From NCBI RefSeq assembly GCF_900086595.1, contig NZ_LT575472.1:2615685-2679684 (forward strand): DNA of 64,000 bases, written 5' to 3'. The notes under the pieces were generated by a model that was not told the origin of the DNA, did no database searches, and saw only the letters and a program-made list of their open reading frames with translations. Positions 17,252-27,481 of the stretch are shown here, one piece after another. Source of the stretch: Clostridium nigeriense (GTDB lineage: Bacteria; Bacillota; Clostridia; Clostridiales; Clostridiaceae). How positions within the stretch are numbered: position 1 is the first letter of the stretch; each line of letters opens with the position of its first letter. The position numbers were made by a program, and so were the translations under genes.

Positions 17252-18154
17252 TTATATTGCCCACTTTTTATTTTTTGTAAATGATATGTTTAACCATTTC
17301 TTTAAGTCAAAATGATTAGTGTTTTTATCAATAAATTCTCTTACTTTATCCATATCATCTACTGATTTTATTTTAGAATCATTAGAAACTATAAAATCTA
17401 TTTCTATTCTAAGCTCTCTTCCTACTTTTGCTACTCTTGCTATAGAATCCTCTAATTTATATTCTTCTTCTATTTCTTTGACTAAATTATTTATATCATA
17501 ATTTATCTCATCATTAGCAGAAGAATAAATAAGTTCTTTAAAAGATTCAATTATTGAAGTTATTGGCATCCTCAAAAATATACTAGAAGATAAGATTACC
17601 ATACCTGGATCAACATACTTAGATAGATTATTAAATCCAATATACTTAAATAACATTGATATTAAAAAACCTATTAGTACACCTACACTTAACATAGAAT
17701 CCATAAGCCATTGATTACTTTCTGCTTTTACAATTTCAGAATTAAGATTCTTTGATGATCGCTTCATATATAAGTAAATCCAAGTACATCCAATTGAAGA
17801 AATTAAAGCATAACTAAGTGCAAATCCTTCTTCAACACTATTACCACCATTTAAAACTTGTTTAATTGCTGAAACCATGGTTATAGAGCACATTATTAAA
17901 AGTACAATAGACTTAATAATAACTATTATTGGCTCCAAATTGTATTTACCAAACGGATAGTTTTTAAAATCTTTCTTGTTAATAAAATTAGTTGTTATAA
18001 TTGCAAATAGAGCTAGTCCTAAACTTATTAATGAATATAAACCATCAAAACTAATCATTTCTGATTTTATAGCTCATCCCCATGCAATACCCAAAATAGC
18101 GAAGAACAATCCACCAACAGCTGAATATCTAAGCATTTTGCTTTCCGCTTTCAT
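17252..18154 (-). pseudogene. CDF cation-efflux protein interrupted by an in-frame TGA
   Basis: The complete frame runs from ATG 18154, which has a good ribosome site (AAGGAGTGAT), for 301 codons. A TGA at 18074-18076 replaces codon 27, inside the first membrane helix (AVGGLFFAILGIAWG-stop-AIKSEMISFDGLYSL). The remaining frame shows cation diffusion facilitator features: the FDGLYSLISLGLA helix, YPFGKYNLEPI, DSMLSVGVLIGF and a C-terminal cytoplasmic domain. These proteins exchange divalent metals for protons. An internal ATG at 18058 would give 268 residues without helix 1, and it lacks a clear ribosome site. So the gene is probably inactive, or the base is a sequencing error, or the stop is read through. 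Confidence 0.8.
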
Positions 18155-18331
18155 AATATCACTCCTTAAAATAAAATCTAATGATATTATTCTACTCTTA
18201 TATTATCTTTGTCTCAACTCATTAAAGTGGTATATAACTTCAATTAATATGGGTATTTCGTTTTTTCTACTTTATTCCAAAAAGCATAAAAGTACTTTTT
18301 CAATAATATATTTATACACAAATTTTGTATT

Positions 18332-20050
18332 CTATTTAATTTTAAACTTATTTATCTCTCTATTCATTTCATTTGTATTACTACTTAATTCTTCACCTAC
18401 TTCAGATATTCCTTGAGCCATTATATTTAATTCCTCTGAAAAATTCTTTATTTCTTCTGAAGAATGTGATATTTCATCTAAAAGCTTACTTGCTTTATCA
18501 ATAGCATCAAATATTACTTCCTTTTCCTCAAGAACACTATCCATTTCGCTATTTACATTAGATATTTCAGGAATTAGTTTAACTATTCTATTTACTATTT
18601 CCTTAAAAGATATTATAGAATTATCTATAACCTCAAATTGATTTACTAACTTATTATTCATTATTAAAGATATATCTTTAACCTCATTTCCTTCATTGAT
18701 AACATTCACTAAAAGATTATTTATATCTAAAGATGAATTTTTTACTTCTTCAGCTAATTTCCTTATTTCATTAGCAACAACGGCAAATCCTTTTCCACTT
18801 TCCCCTACTCTAGCAGCTTCAATAGCCGCATTTAATGCCAGAAGATTAGTTTGATCTGCAATCGAATCAATGAATGTAGTGATATCTTTAATTTTACTTA
18901 AAGAAGAATACAATCCTTCTAGTTTTTCACTCATATTATAAGTTGAATTCTCTATATCACTTTTAGAGTTTTGTAGCATTATTAAAGATTTATTATTTAA
19001 ATCTAATTTTTGATTTATTGATACTAATAAATCATTAATTTCATTCATAGATATCTTAACTTTTTCAATTAGATTTCCAAACCCATCTAATAATCTATTA
19101 ATCTTTTTTGTATCCTCATTTTGAATAAAGATGTTAGAATCAATTTCTTGCAAAGTTGCTGTCACTTCTTCAGAGGCAGCTGCCATTTCCTTACTTGAAG
19201 TCGATAATATTTCTATATTATTCAATCCCTTTTCTGATGAATCCATTATTTTTTTTATAACTTGCGTTATTTTCTCTTGTAATTTATTTATATAAATTGC
19301 AATTACGGCAATTTCATCTTCTCCCTTAATATTAATTTTACTTGTTAAATTTCCATCTGAAATTGTAACCAATGAATTAATAACTGTTTTCACATTTCTA
19401 TTTATTGATTTAGAAATTATCCAAGACATAACTGCATAAATTATAAGTAATATTATTGATAATATTGCTAATTGCAGTAAAATAACCTCTTTTATTTTTA
19501 CTATATTTGTAACATCTGACTTTATTTCTAAAACTGTATTTATTTCATTGTTTGCTACTTTAATTGGATAATATACAATTATATTAGTAGCATTTTTATC
19601 TTTAACTGTCTGAGACACTACTTCTCCATTTAAAGCTTTATTTAACTCATTTGTCAAAGGACGTTTTTTCCCAAAATTAAGTGAATTATTTTCTGTATCA
19701 CTAATTACTTCAATATTTTTTGAATCATTTTTTATCAGTACTGCAGCGTAATTAATATTCTCATTACTTTTTCCATTAATTAAGTCACTTTTAAGCTTTT
19801 TATAATCATAGCTACCAGTAGTTCTATCTTTTACAACAGCTTCTATATCAGCTGTTGATATAGCTCCCCTTACATTTTTCCCCTTTGTTAATATATCTCC
19901 TTCTATTGAGTTTAAAATCCTATTAAACATTAATACGTTAATAGCTAATAATGCAATCATTGCTACAACTGTTACTGTTACCGTTGCACTAAAGATCTTT
20001 TTGCCTATTGTTTTTGTTCTACTTTTTTTATTGTTACATTTTTTAATCAT
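18332..20050 (-). CDS. Methyl-accepting chemotaxis protein
   Basis: 572 residues. Membrane helix about 22-45, an extracellular single-Cache-like sensor region (about 46-190), second membrane helix about 190-212, a HAMP domain (about 213-265), and a cytoplasmic signalling domain whose hairpin tip reads [20 protein letters not shown]. It should couple an external ligand to CheA/CheW arrays. The ligand is unknown. Monocistronic: the upstream neighbour diverges and the downstream CDF gene is 176 bp away. Confidence 0.93.
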   Translation of the reverse strand: MIKKCNNKKSRTKTIGKKIFSATVTVTVVAMIALLAINVLMFNRILNSIEGDILTKGKNVRGAISTADIEAVVKDRTTGSYDYKKLKSDLINGKSNENINYAAVLIKNDSKNIEVISDTENNSLNFGKKRPLTNELNKALNGEVVSQTVKDKNATNIIVYYPIKVANNEINTVLEIKSDVTNIVKIKEVILLQLAILSIILLIIYAVMSWIISKSINRNVKTVINSLVTISDGNLTSKINIKGEDEIAVIAIYINKLQEKITQVIKKIMDSSEKGLNNIEILSTSSKEMAAASEEVTATLQEIDSNIFIQNEDTKKINRLLDGFGNLIEKVKISMNEINDLLVSINQKLDLNNKSLIMLQNSKSDIENSTYNMSEKLEGLYSSLSKIKDITTFIDSIADQTNLLALNAAIEAARVGESGKGFAVVANEIRKLAEEVKNSSLDINNLLVNVINEGNEVKDISLIMNNKLVNQFEVIDNSIISFKEIVNRIVKLIPEISNVNSEMDSVLEEKEVIFDAIDKASKLLDEISHSSEEIKNFSEELNIMAQGISEVGEELSSNTNEMNREINKFKIK

Positions 20051-20300
20051 ATTTGCCCCCTATGTAAAAATAACTTCTGTTATAATTTTAATCTTTTAGC
20101 ATCTTTTTGTAAATAATTATATTTTTACTAATAAAAATGTAAAATTTTTATTTCCCAAAAATTTCTTGTAAAAATCAACAAATGAAAAGCATTACATAAG
20201 TTGTAATTTTTCCCATTAATTGTTGAAATTATTATATATTCGCGTTAAACTATATATATCCATAAAAGGATAAATTAATTTACAAAGAAAGTTGGTACTT

Positions 20301-21614
20301 ATGGAGAATAACAATCTTAACACTAAAACACCAAAGGAAGTGGTAAAAAGCAATAAAAAAAGTACAATTTTCACCCCAAAGTTCCTTAAAATTACACTTA
20401 TTATATCCTTAATTTTAATTATTGGAGTAGGCTACTGGTTTTTTAGGAATATTAATTTAATTAATAATTATGCAAACAGAACTTATCCAGGTGCTTATAT
20501 ATTAAGTAAAGATTTATCAGGATTAAATAAAGATGAATTGCATAATACCCTTGTATCTTTAGTAGATAACATAAGTAATAAAGAAGTATCTGTACTAGCT
20601 AATGATCAGATTTTTAATATTTCTTATAAGGATTTAGATGCAAATATTAATTATAATGAGCTTGAAGATAAAATTTTAAGCTTTGGGAAAAATGAAGGCT
20701 TTTTTAAAAAATTAAAACTAATTAAAAAGCCTGAAAATAGAGAATATGAATTTGAGGTTCTTTTTAATGATGAAAAGCTAACTTCATTTGTATCTAGCAT
20801 TTCAAATTCAGTAGATGTTTCTCCAATAAATGCATCCATAAATATCTCTGGTGCTGGAATTAATATATCTAATGATTCTACTGGACTTAAATTAAATTCT
20901 TCAGCATTGCTAGATAATATTAAAAGTAAAATAAAGGATATGAAGGCTCCTAATGTAGTTGAAATTACTGGAGATGTTGAAGTTGTAGAAGCAAATATTA
21001 AAGCTAATGCTTTAGGTACTGTTAATAATAAAATTTCTAGCTTTACAACTCATTATCCAGCTGGTCCAAGCGGTACAAACCTTCAAATAGCTGCTAATAA
21101 TATTGACAATATAATAGTTATGCCTGGAGAAACATTCTCTACAGAAAAAGCTATAGGTCCAACTACAATAGAAAATGGATTTGTTGAAGCCAATACTTAT
21201 GTTGCCGGGGAGGTAGTCCCTGGAGTAGGTGGAGGAGTTTGTCAGGTTGCTTCTACTTTATATAATACTATGCTAAGAGCTGGTATTATCCCTACTGAAA
21301 GATTAAATCATATGATGAAGGTTTCTTATGTTCCAATTGGTCTTGATGCAACTTTAGCAGATAACCTTATAGATTTAAAATTTGTAAATGAATTTGACTA
21401 TCCAATAGTTGTTAATTCTTATGCAGGGAACGGAACATTAACTATAGAGTTTTGGTCTAACAATTCAGTTAAAAATGGGATAACCTATGAACCAGTTTCA
21501 GTCCCTCTAGGTCCCTTAAGCGCAGATGCTTATTTACATGGATATAATTCTAATGGTGAATTAGTAATTAATCAATATCTTGATAGGAGCACCTATCAAC
21601 CACTTCCAAATTAA
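20301..21614 (+). CDS. VanW-family protein with peptidoglycan-binding-like domain
   Basis: About 437 residues. A basic N-terminal stretch, one membrane helix (ITLIISLILIIGVGYWFF) and an extracellular part with a YoaR/PGBD-like domain (about 55-240), followed by a VanW domain containing GGGVCQVASTLYNTMLRAG and LNHMMKVSYVPIGLDAT. VanW proteins were first seen in some vancomycin resistance clusters but are widespread in clostridia; their biochemical role is not settled. No van genes are nearby, so this is a housekeeping envelope protein rather than a resistance gene. ATG 20301 is preferred to the in-frame TTG at 20292, but both have weak ribosome sites. Confidence 0.88.
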   Translation: MENNNLNTKTPKEVVKSNKKSTIFTPKFLKITLIISLILIIGVGYWFFRNINLINNYANRTYPGAYILSKDLSGLNKDELHNTLVSLVDNISNKEVSVLANDQIFNISYKDLDANINYNELEDKILSFGKNEGFFKKLKLIKKPENREYEFEVLFNDEKLTSFVSSISNSVDVSPINASINISGAGINISNDSTGLKLNSSALLDNIKSKIKDMKAPNVVEITGDVEVVEANIKANALGTVNNKISSFTTHYPAGPSGTNLQIAANNIDNIIVMPGETFSTEKAIGPTTIENGFVEANTYVAGEVVPGVGGGVCQVASTLYNTMLRAGIIPTERLNHMMKVSYVPIGLDATLADNLIDLKFVNEFDYPIVVNSYAGNGTLTIEFWSNNSVKNGITYEPVSVPLGPLSADAYLHGYNSNGELVINQYLDRSTYQPLPN

Positions 21615-21616
21615 AA

Positions 21617-21644
21617 AAGGTTGCCATAAAGGCAGCCTTCTTTA
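21617..21644. terminator. Bidirectional terminator between vanW-like and HI0933-like genes
   Basis: AAGGTTGCC / GGCAGCCTT with a 5-base loop, T-rich on both strands, between two convergent genes. Confidence 0.85.
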
Positions 21645-21671
21645 ATTGAAAAAATTATTTTATATTCTTAA

Positions 21672-22874
21672 TTACTCTTGCATTCCAGCTAAATATCCTG
21701 TTGAAAATGCCATTTGAAGATTATATCCCCCTGTTTCAGCATCTATATCTATTACCTCTCCAGCAAAAAATAAATTCTTAATTTTTTTTGATTCCATAGT
21801 TGAAGCATTTATCTCTTTGACACTTACACCACCACTTGTTACCATTGCAGCTTTAATAGTAATGGTATCTTCTACTGTTAATTCCATTTCCTTAATATAT
21901 TCTATTAATTTTATTTCATCTTCTTTTTTTAATTCAGAAACCTTTACTTCATTTAAATTTAAAATGTTTATTATTTCTTTAACAAAATTTTGTGGAAGAT
22001 ATGTTTTTAAATTATTTAATATACTTTTATTATTAGCTCTTATTATTTTAGATAATTCATCCTTTGTAATTTCCGGCAAAAAATCTATTGATATTTTAAC
22101 GTCATTATCTATTAATAATTTATTTATATATGAAGAAAATTTAAGAACTCCAGGTCCTGATATTCCAAAGTGTGTAAAAATCATATCCCCTTGTCTTTGA
22201 ATTTTTCTCTTTTTTACATTTGTGCTTATAATTACTTCCTTCATAGCTATACCTTGAAGGTTTTTAATAAATCCTTCTTTAATAACTAATGGTATTAATG
22301 CTGGGTAAAAATTATTAATGGTATGCCCATATTTTTTTAATATATCAAACATGCTTCCATCTGATCCTGTTGTAGGATAACTCTTTCCTCCAGTTGTAAT
22401 TATTACCTTATCCCCAATTATTTCTTTTCCCTCATCAGTAATTACACCTTTAATAATATTATCTTCTATTATTAAATCATTTATCTTAGTGTTATAGTAA
22501 ATTCTAACATCATTTTTCATTAAATCTCTTTTAAATATTTCAATTACTTCGTCTGCTTTATCACTTTTTGTAAATACCTTTTGATCATATTCAACTTTGT
22601 ATTCTAAACCTCTACTAGAAAAATAATCTAAAAGGCTAGTGTTAGAAAAGGTATATAAAGCACTATATAAAAACTTCTTATTTGTAACTATTTTTTCAAA
22701 AAATTCTTCTATATCTCTATTATTAGTAATATTACATCTACCACCACCGGTAAGCTTTAATTTTTTACCGATTTCATTATTTCTTTCTATTAAAATAACT
22801 TCATTATTTTTTGAAGCTGATAATGCTGCCATTATTCCTGCTGGTCCTGCTCCAATAACTATAACTTTTGCCAT
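21672..22874 (-). CDS. HI0933/YhiN-family FAD-dependent oxidoreductase
   Basis: 400 residues. The N-terminal Rossmann motif VIGAGPAGIMAA (5-16) binds FAD, followed by GKKLKLTGGGRCNITN (about 34-49), the family signature, and a C-terminal FAD block GEVIDIDAETGGYNLQMAFSTG. The family is cytoplasmic and its physiological substrate is not established. It is transcribed alone, convergent with the VanW gene. Confidence 0.9.
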   Translation of the reverse strand: MAKVIVIGAGPAGIMAALSASKNNEVILIERNNEIGKKLKLTGGGRCNITNNRDIEEFFEKIVTNKKFLYSALYTFSNTSLLDYFSSRGLEYKVEYDQKVFTKSDKADEVIEIFKRDLMKNDVRIYYNTKINDLIIEDNIIKGVITDEGKEIIGDKVIITTGGKSYPTTGSDGSMFDILKKYGHTINNFYPALIPLVIKEGFIKNLQGIAMKEVIISTNVKKRKIQRQGDMIFTHFGISGPGVLKFSSYINKLLIDNDVKISIDFLPEITKDELSKIIRANNKSILNNLKTYLPQNFVKEIINILNLNEVKVSELKKEDEIKLIEYIKEMELTVEDTITIKAAMVTSGGVSVKEINASTMESKKIKNLFFAGEVIDIDAETGGYNLQMAFSTGYLAGMQE

Positions 22875-23000
22875 AATGTATCTCCTTAATTTCTTCTTAA
22901 TCCTTGAAGTATATTATATACTAAAAATATAATGTGTTAAATAGAAAGGTACTATTGCCAATCTAAAAATGTCAATTAATAAAGAGACTAGATACATATT

Positions 23001-24656
23001 CTATTTATTTATTAATTTATCTTTAGATATATTAAATGAATATTTCCATAGTAATAAATTAAATATTACTAAAAATACAATATAAATATAGCTTGCTATT
23101 TTAATATTACTTACAGCAAAATGAATTCCTAATGCTATTAGTACGGTAAACATATAAAGAATCATAGCTCCCATACTTTCACCACCATTAGTAGCTTCGA
23201 ATTTTTTAGAAAATGGAAAATATTTCTTTAAAATCATGAAATTTAGTATCATTAAAGAAATCATAACTAAAAATGCTATAATTAAATGAAATATTACTTT
23301 AGGTCCAAAAACTATAATATAAATTAAAGAAATAAGTAAATATGGAGTCAATATAAACTTATATATTGTTCCTTTTATTACTCCTCTAAATATTGATGCT
23401 ATATTTTTTATAGGCGCAATTTCATATATCCATGCTCCCATATATTTTTCTGAGTACCTAATCATAATTAATATATTAGGAATCACTAGTGCAAAAGCAT
23501 ATATAGATAAATATTGTCTAGAGTTCCTTAAAGATTCAAATATTCCCATTGGGTTGTTTCTATCTATTCCAGTAATCATAAATACTATAGGTAAAACCAT
23601 TCCCAATGCTAAATTGGGATAAATCTTAAGCTTAAACTCTCTTTCAGAGTTCATAATTCCAAGAGAGAAATTAAAAAATGCCCTTTCTGTATTATCTTTA
23701 CAAAACAAATTATTTATTTTTATAAGATGCTTACCTTTTTCTTTTATATTAGCTTCATTATTATTTAATTTTTGAAGATTTTTTTCAAAAGTTGGCGTAA
23801 GTTTTAAGTAAAGACTTATAGATATAATAGGCACAATTAGTGCTAAAATAATCATTATAATCTTAATGCCTGTTATTTTTTCACCTGAAATAATTGATAA
23901 TGGAGCAGCAAACCACATTGGCGGAATTAATAAATGCCATATTTTTTCATTATAATCTATCTTTGATAAATCAATAATATTAAATAATCTTGGTACAATC
24001 TGATATATTACAACCATAAATATACTTAATCCAATTTGTACAAAATTAATTACATCTTTTAATTTTTCTCCATCAAAAAACTTTAATACTAAAAGATAAG
24101 CTAAAGCTGTAATAATTATCATAAATATATCTATCAATATAATCTCAATAAAAAATAACAAAAAATAAATTATTCCATATTTTAACGATACTATAAAAGA
24201 AACTCCTACTAAGGCTAAAGTCAAATAAGTCATATAAATAAAAACATGGGTTATTTTAGATGCATTTATTGTTCTATTATCTATTCCTTTAGTTGATATA
24301 ATATTTTTATCTCTCACATCTAAAATAACATAAGAAAAATCAGAAATAAAAATAGTTAAAATCATAAACATTATTATTGAAAAAAATCCAGACATTAAAT
24401 ACATCTTATTTATATCAAAAATAAGCGTAAGTCCAAGAAAAAGGCCAATAAAAGCATACATTAATAAGGCTTTATAAAATTCATTAGAATCTTTATTTTT
24501 CTTATTAGCATCATTATTAAAAACAGTTGCCTTTCTTCTTCCATCCATAGTTAGCTTAGTATTTATTATTATTCTAAGCATATCATAATCTACTCCAGCT
24601 TTTGTATATAATCCTGATAGCTTATCTAAAATTTTTAATACTTTAAATTCTTTCAT
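23001..24656 (-). CDS. ABC-2-type transporter permease
   Basis: 551 residues with about twelve hydrophobic helices in two halves separated by a polar stretch (about 300-330). The start follows the ATPase stop by two bases, so it is the membrane partner of that ATPase. The protein resembles large clostridial/bacillar ABC-2 exporter permeases. The substrate is not evident; no peptide or bacteriocin gene lies beside it. Confidence 0.82.
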   Translation of the reverse strand: MKEFKVLKILDKLSGLYTKAGVDYDMLRIIINTKLTMDGRRKATVFNNDANKKNKDSNEFYKALLMYAFIGLFLGLTLIFDINKMYLMSGFFSIIMFMILTIFISDFSYVILDVRDKNIISTKGIDNRTINASKITHVFIYMTYLTLALVGVSFIVSLKYGIIYFLLFFIEIILIDIFMIIITALAYLLVLKFFDGEKLKDVINFVQIGLSIFMVVIYQIVPRLFNIIDLSKIDYNEKIWHLLIPPMWFAAPLSIISGEKITGIKIIMIILALIVPIISISLYLKLTPTFEKNLQKLNNNEANIKEKGKHLIKINNLFCKDNTERAFFNFSLGIMNSEREFKLKIYPNLALGMVLPIVFMITGIDRNNPMGIFESLRNSRQYLSIYAFALVIPNILIMIRYSEKYMGAWIYEIAPIKNIASIFRGVIKGTIYKFILTPYLLISLIYIIVFGPKVIFHLIIAFLVMISLMILNFMILKKYFPFSKKFEATNGGESMGAMILYMFTVLIALGIHFAVSNIKIASYIYIVFLVIFNLLLWKYSFNISKDKLINK

Positions 24657-24658
24657 AG

Positions 24659-25441
24659 CTATACCTCTTTTACTACTGAAATAAATTCTTCTGAAAGCTC
24701 CTTATATTCATGAAATCCTGTAACTTCATTAAATATATTTTCAAGGGAACTTTCTTTAAAGCTATTTTTTAATTCTTCAAAATTTCCATCAGCAACTATT
24801 TCACCATTATTAATTAAAATAATTCTATCACTTATCTTTTCTACTACCTCCATAATATGAGAAGAATAAAAAATCGTCTTACCTTCCTTTGCTAAATTCA
24901 ATAAAATTTCTTTTATTATCATTACACTATTAGCATCTAATCCACTTAATGGTTCGTCTAAAAATAATATCTCCGGATTATGAATTAAACTAGATATAAG
25001 AATCAACTTCTGTTTCATCCCTTTAGAATAGGATGATATTCTTTTTTCATAAGAATCTAAAATTCCTAATATCTCCATGAGTCTTTGTGCTTTATCATTT
25101 ACCTTATTATAATCTATACCATAAAGCTGACCTATAAAAGTCAAATATTCTTTGCCAGTTAAACTGTCATATATATCAGGTACTTCTGGCACATAACCTA
25201 TTTTCTTTTTATAGCTTTCATCAATCTTTGAGATATCTTCTCCAAATATTTTTATTTCCCCTGTATATCCAGTAATTAACCCCATTATTAATTTAACAGT
25301 TGTGCTTTTTCCTGCTCCATTGGGCCCTATATAACCTATTACACTCCCCCTATTTACTGTTAAATTAATTCCTTTTAGAACATCTTTTTCTCCAAAACTT
25401 TTTCTTAAATTTATTAATTCTAATACTTTATTATTTTCCAT
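24659..25441 (-). CDS. ABC transporter ATP-binding protein
   Basis: 260 residues. Walker A YIGPNGAGKST (near 37-47), Q-loop, signature SYSKGMKQKL (near 137-146), Walker B ILFLDEPLSGLD (near 159-170) and the switch His in YSSHIMEVVE. The C-terminal 50 residues extend beyond the core, as in drug/lipid exporters of the ABC-2 class. It pairs with the permease encoded immediately downstream; exporter direction is inferred from that pairing and the absence of a binding protein. Confidence 0.93.
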   Translation of the reverse strand: MENNKVLELINLRKSFGEKDVLKGINLTVNRGSVIGYIGPNGAGKSTTVKLIMGLITGYTGEIKIFGEDISKIDESYKKKIGYVPEVPDIYDSLTGKEYLTFIGQLYGIDYNKVNDKAQRLMEILGILDSYEKRISSYSKGMKQKLILISSLIHNPEILFLDEPLSGLDANSVMIIKEILLNLAKEGKTIFYSSHIMEVVEKISDRIILINNGEIVADGNFEELKNSFKESSLENIFNEVTGFHEYKELSEEFISVVKEV

Positions 25442-25505
25442 ATCTCCACCCCCATCTTAATTTTACATCTAAATTACTTTATTGTAAATTTAAGGTGATA
25501 AATTA

Positions 25506-26480
25506 TTAATTATTACTACTATATAGATTATAGGTTGATACAAAATTTCTTTTTATTCTCAATAAATCTTCCATATCATTTAAAAATTGTAATAACTGAG
25601 CCCTATTTTCAAATTCCTCCCTAGTTTTTGGCAATGCCATTTCTTTAAAACCTAACTTTAAAATTTCTAAATTTTCTAGAAGCTCTTTACAATCATTTTC
25701 ATCTTTTATTTGATCAGCAACATTTTTAGTAAACTTTGATATCATATATGTTTGCTCAAAAGACATATAAAATTTTTCAAAGTGTGATCTTAGCTTTTTA
25801 ATAATATCAAATTGATTTTTTCTCATATTTATATAATCTAAATAATAAGAGTTACTTTTCATTAAATAATTATTAGAAATCTTATAAGCTCTTTCTAAGC
25901 TTTCATTCAATCTCTTTTCTATCTCTCTTATAATTTTTTCTTCATCTCTATCTACAGAACAAGTTAAAAGAGATTTAGACATTTTTGTTAAAATTACTTT
26001 ATAGCTTTTTTCTATATATTCTTTATCCTTATTAAACTCTGAGTGTAATGAAGGCATAAATAAATTTGCAATTGATGCGATACCAATACCTATTATCATT
26101 ATTAATAATTCATTTATTATCCAATATAAACCAATATCTGTTGCAACTAACAAGTGAGTAGATAATACCACTGCTGGTACCATACCTTCGGATATCCTTA
26201 ACCTTGAGGTTAGTGGTATAAACATTAATAAAAATAATCCAAAGGTAATTGGATTTTGTCCTAAGACCTTATACACCATAAAAGATAAAAAGATAGCTAT
26301 TATACAGGCAAATATTCTATTTCTCCCTATAATTAATGCTTTTTTCTTAGTATCTTGTATGCTTAATATTGCTATAACGGCTGCTACAGATGAAAATTGT
26401 ACATTTATTAAATTAGCTAAAATCAAAGCAATAGTAGCTGATATAGACATCTTAAAAGCTAAATTATATATATATTTCAA
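25506..26480 (-). CDS. Aromatic acid exporter (ArAE/FUSC)-like membrane protein
   Basis: 324 residues. An N-terminal half with about five closely packed membrane helices (about 8-145) and a C-terminal cytoplasmic helical half (about 150-320) of charged amphipathic helices. This matches the DUF939/ArAE_1 layout found in Firmicutes. Transport of aromatic acids is known only for distant relatives, so the substrate is uncertain. It begins 12 bp after the radical SAM gene and is probably in the same transcript. Confidence 0.75.
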   Translation of the reverse strand: MKYIYNLAFKMSISATIALILANLINVQFSSVAAVIAILSIQDTKKKALIIGRNRIFACIIAIFLSFMVYKVLGQNPITFGLFLLMFIPLTSRLRISEGMVPAVVLSTHLLVATDIGLYWIINELLIMIIGIGIASIANLFMPSLHSEFNKDKEYIEKSYKVILTKMSKSLLTCSVDRDEEKIIREIEKRLNESLERAYKISNNYLMKSNSYYLDYINMRKNQFDIIKKLRSHFEKFYMSFEQTYMISKFTKNVADQIKDENDCKELLENLEILKLGFKEMALPKTREEFENRAQLLQFLNDMEDLLRIKRNFVSTYNLYSSNN

Positions 26481-26492
26481 ATAACTCCCTCC

Positions 26493-27368
26493 CTATTTGA
26501 AATTTCTTTTTGCGTAACCACACCTTTTACAAAGTTCTTCTACTGCACGTCTCCTTGAAAATCCATCATATATGTCTTTTGCTCTTTTAGAATTAATAAT
26601 TTCTTCTAAATCTTGATTAAATATATTTCCTAAAGATATATTTCCTTCACTATCTAAACAACAAGGCACTACTGTTCCATCTAGTAATATCCCTATTTGA
26701 TCTCTAAGTCCATGACAAAATACTTCATCACTTATTAAGGAAATACTTGAATCTGGCCAGCTAAACTTTTCAGCCATATTTAAATATATTCTTTCTTTTA
26801 GTTTTATTCCTCTTTTTTCTTTAAAAGCTTCTAATAAAGAAAACTCTATATCAAGTTTATCTTCAATTGTTTTTATAATTTTTAGATTCAAATCATTATT
26901 GGCCTTTAGTTCTTCTGTATCCATGTTCCAAAGTCTAAGAGCACATATTATTTTTGATTTTTCATTTGCCTCTTTAATAAATTCTAATACATTGTCTAAA
27001 TATTCATAGAAATCTATATCATTATCATTTGCTTCAAAGCTATGGAGAGATATATTTATTTGCCTAATAGCTTCTGAATTAATTAAAACTTCTTTTACTT
27101 TATTTATTAAAGTTCCATTACTTGTAATATTAACATTTATATTTGCTTCTTTTGAGATTTTAAGAAAACTTTCTAAATTTTTATTTAAAAATGGTTCTCC
27201 CATAAGATGAAGATATATGTGATTTGTATATCCATCTATTTTATTAATTACTTCTTTAAAACTTTCTGTACTCATAAACCCTAATTTTCTATTTGTTTTA
27301 GGGCAAAAATTGCAACTTAAATTACATATATTAGTTGTCTCTATGTATATTTTCTTAAATCTTGTCAT
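26493..27368 (-). CDS. Radical SAM protein with SPASM-like C-terminus
   Basis: 291 residues. The 4Fe-4S/SAM cluster motif CNLSCNFC (Cys15, Cys19, Cys22) lies near the N-terminus, followed by HLMGEPFLN (SAM-binding GGE-like) and a TIM-barrel core. The C-terminal region has CHGLRD, a CC pair (VVPCCLDSEG) and CKRC, ligands for an auxiliary cluster as in SPASM/Twitch enzymes. The NP-free spacing and the short length resemble uncharacterised clostridial SPASM proteins. No peptide substrate gene is visible nearby, so its reaction is unknown. Confidence 0.85.
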   Translation of the reverse strand: MTRFKKIYIETTNICNLSCNFCPKTNRKLGFMSTESFKEVINKIDGYTNHIYLHLMGEPFLNKNLESFLKISKEANINVNITSNGTLINKVKEVLINSEAIRQINISLHSFEANDNDIDFYEYLDNVLEFIKEANEKSKIICALRLWNMDTEELKANNDLNLKIIKTIEDKLDIEFSLLEAFKEKRGIKLKERIYLNMAEKFSWPDSSISLISDEVFCHGLRDQIGILLDGTVVPCCLDSEGNISLGNIFNQDLEEIINSKRAKDIYDGFSRRRAVEELCKRCGYAKRNFK

Positions 27369-27481
27369 AATCTATCTCCTTTTTTTACTTTTATAAAATT
27401 AATTTATCATATTATATTCATTCTTCCAATATATTAAATATTATGAAGTAATTAATTAAATTATAAAGGATGTGAAATATA

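Noticed and set aside
18281..18320. Terminator downstream of the chemoreceptor gene ending at 18332
   Set aside because: The only stem is short and AT-only with two mismatches, so I could not support it.
20301..21614. VanW protein as part of a vancomycin resistance cluster
   Set aside because: No vanH, vanA/B, vanX or vanRS genes lie nearby; stand-alone VanW proteins are common in clostridia.
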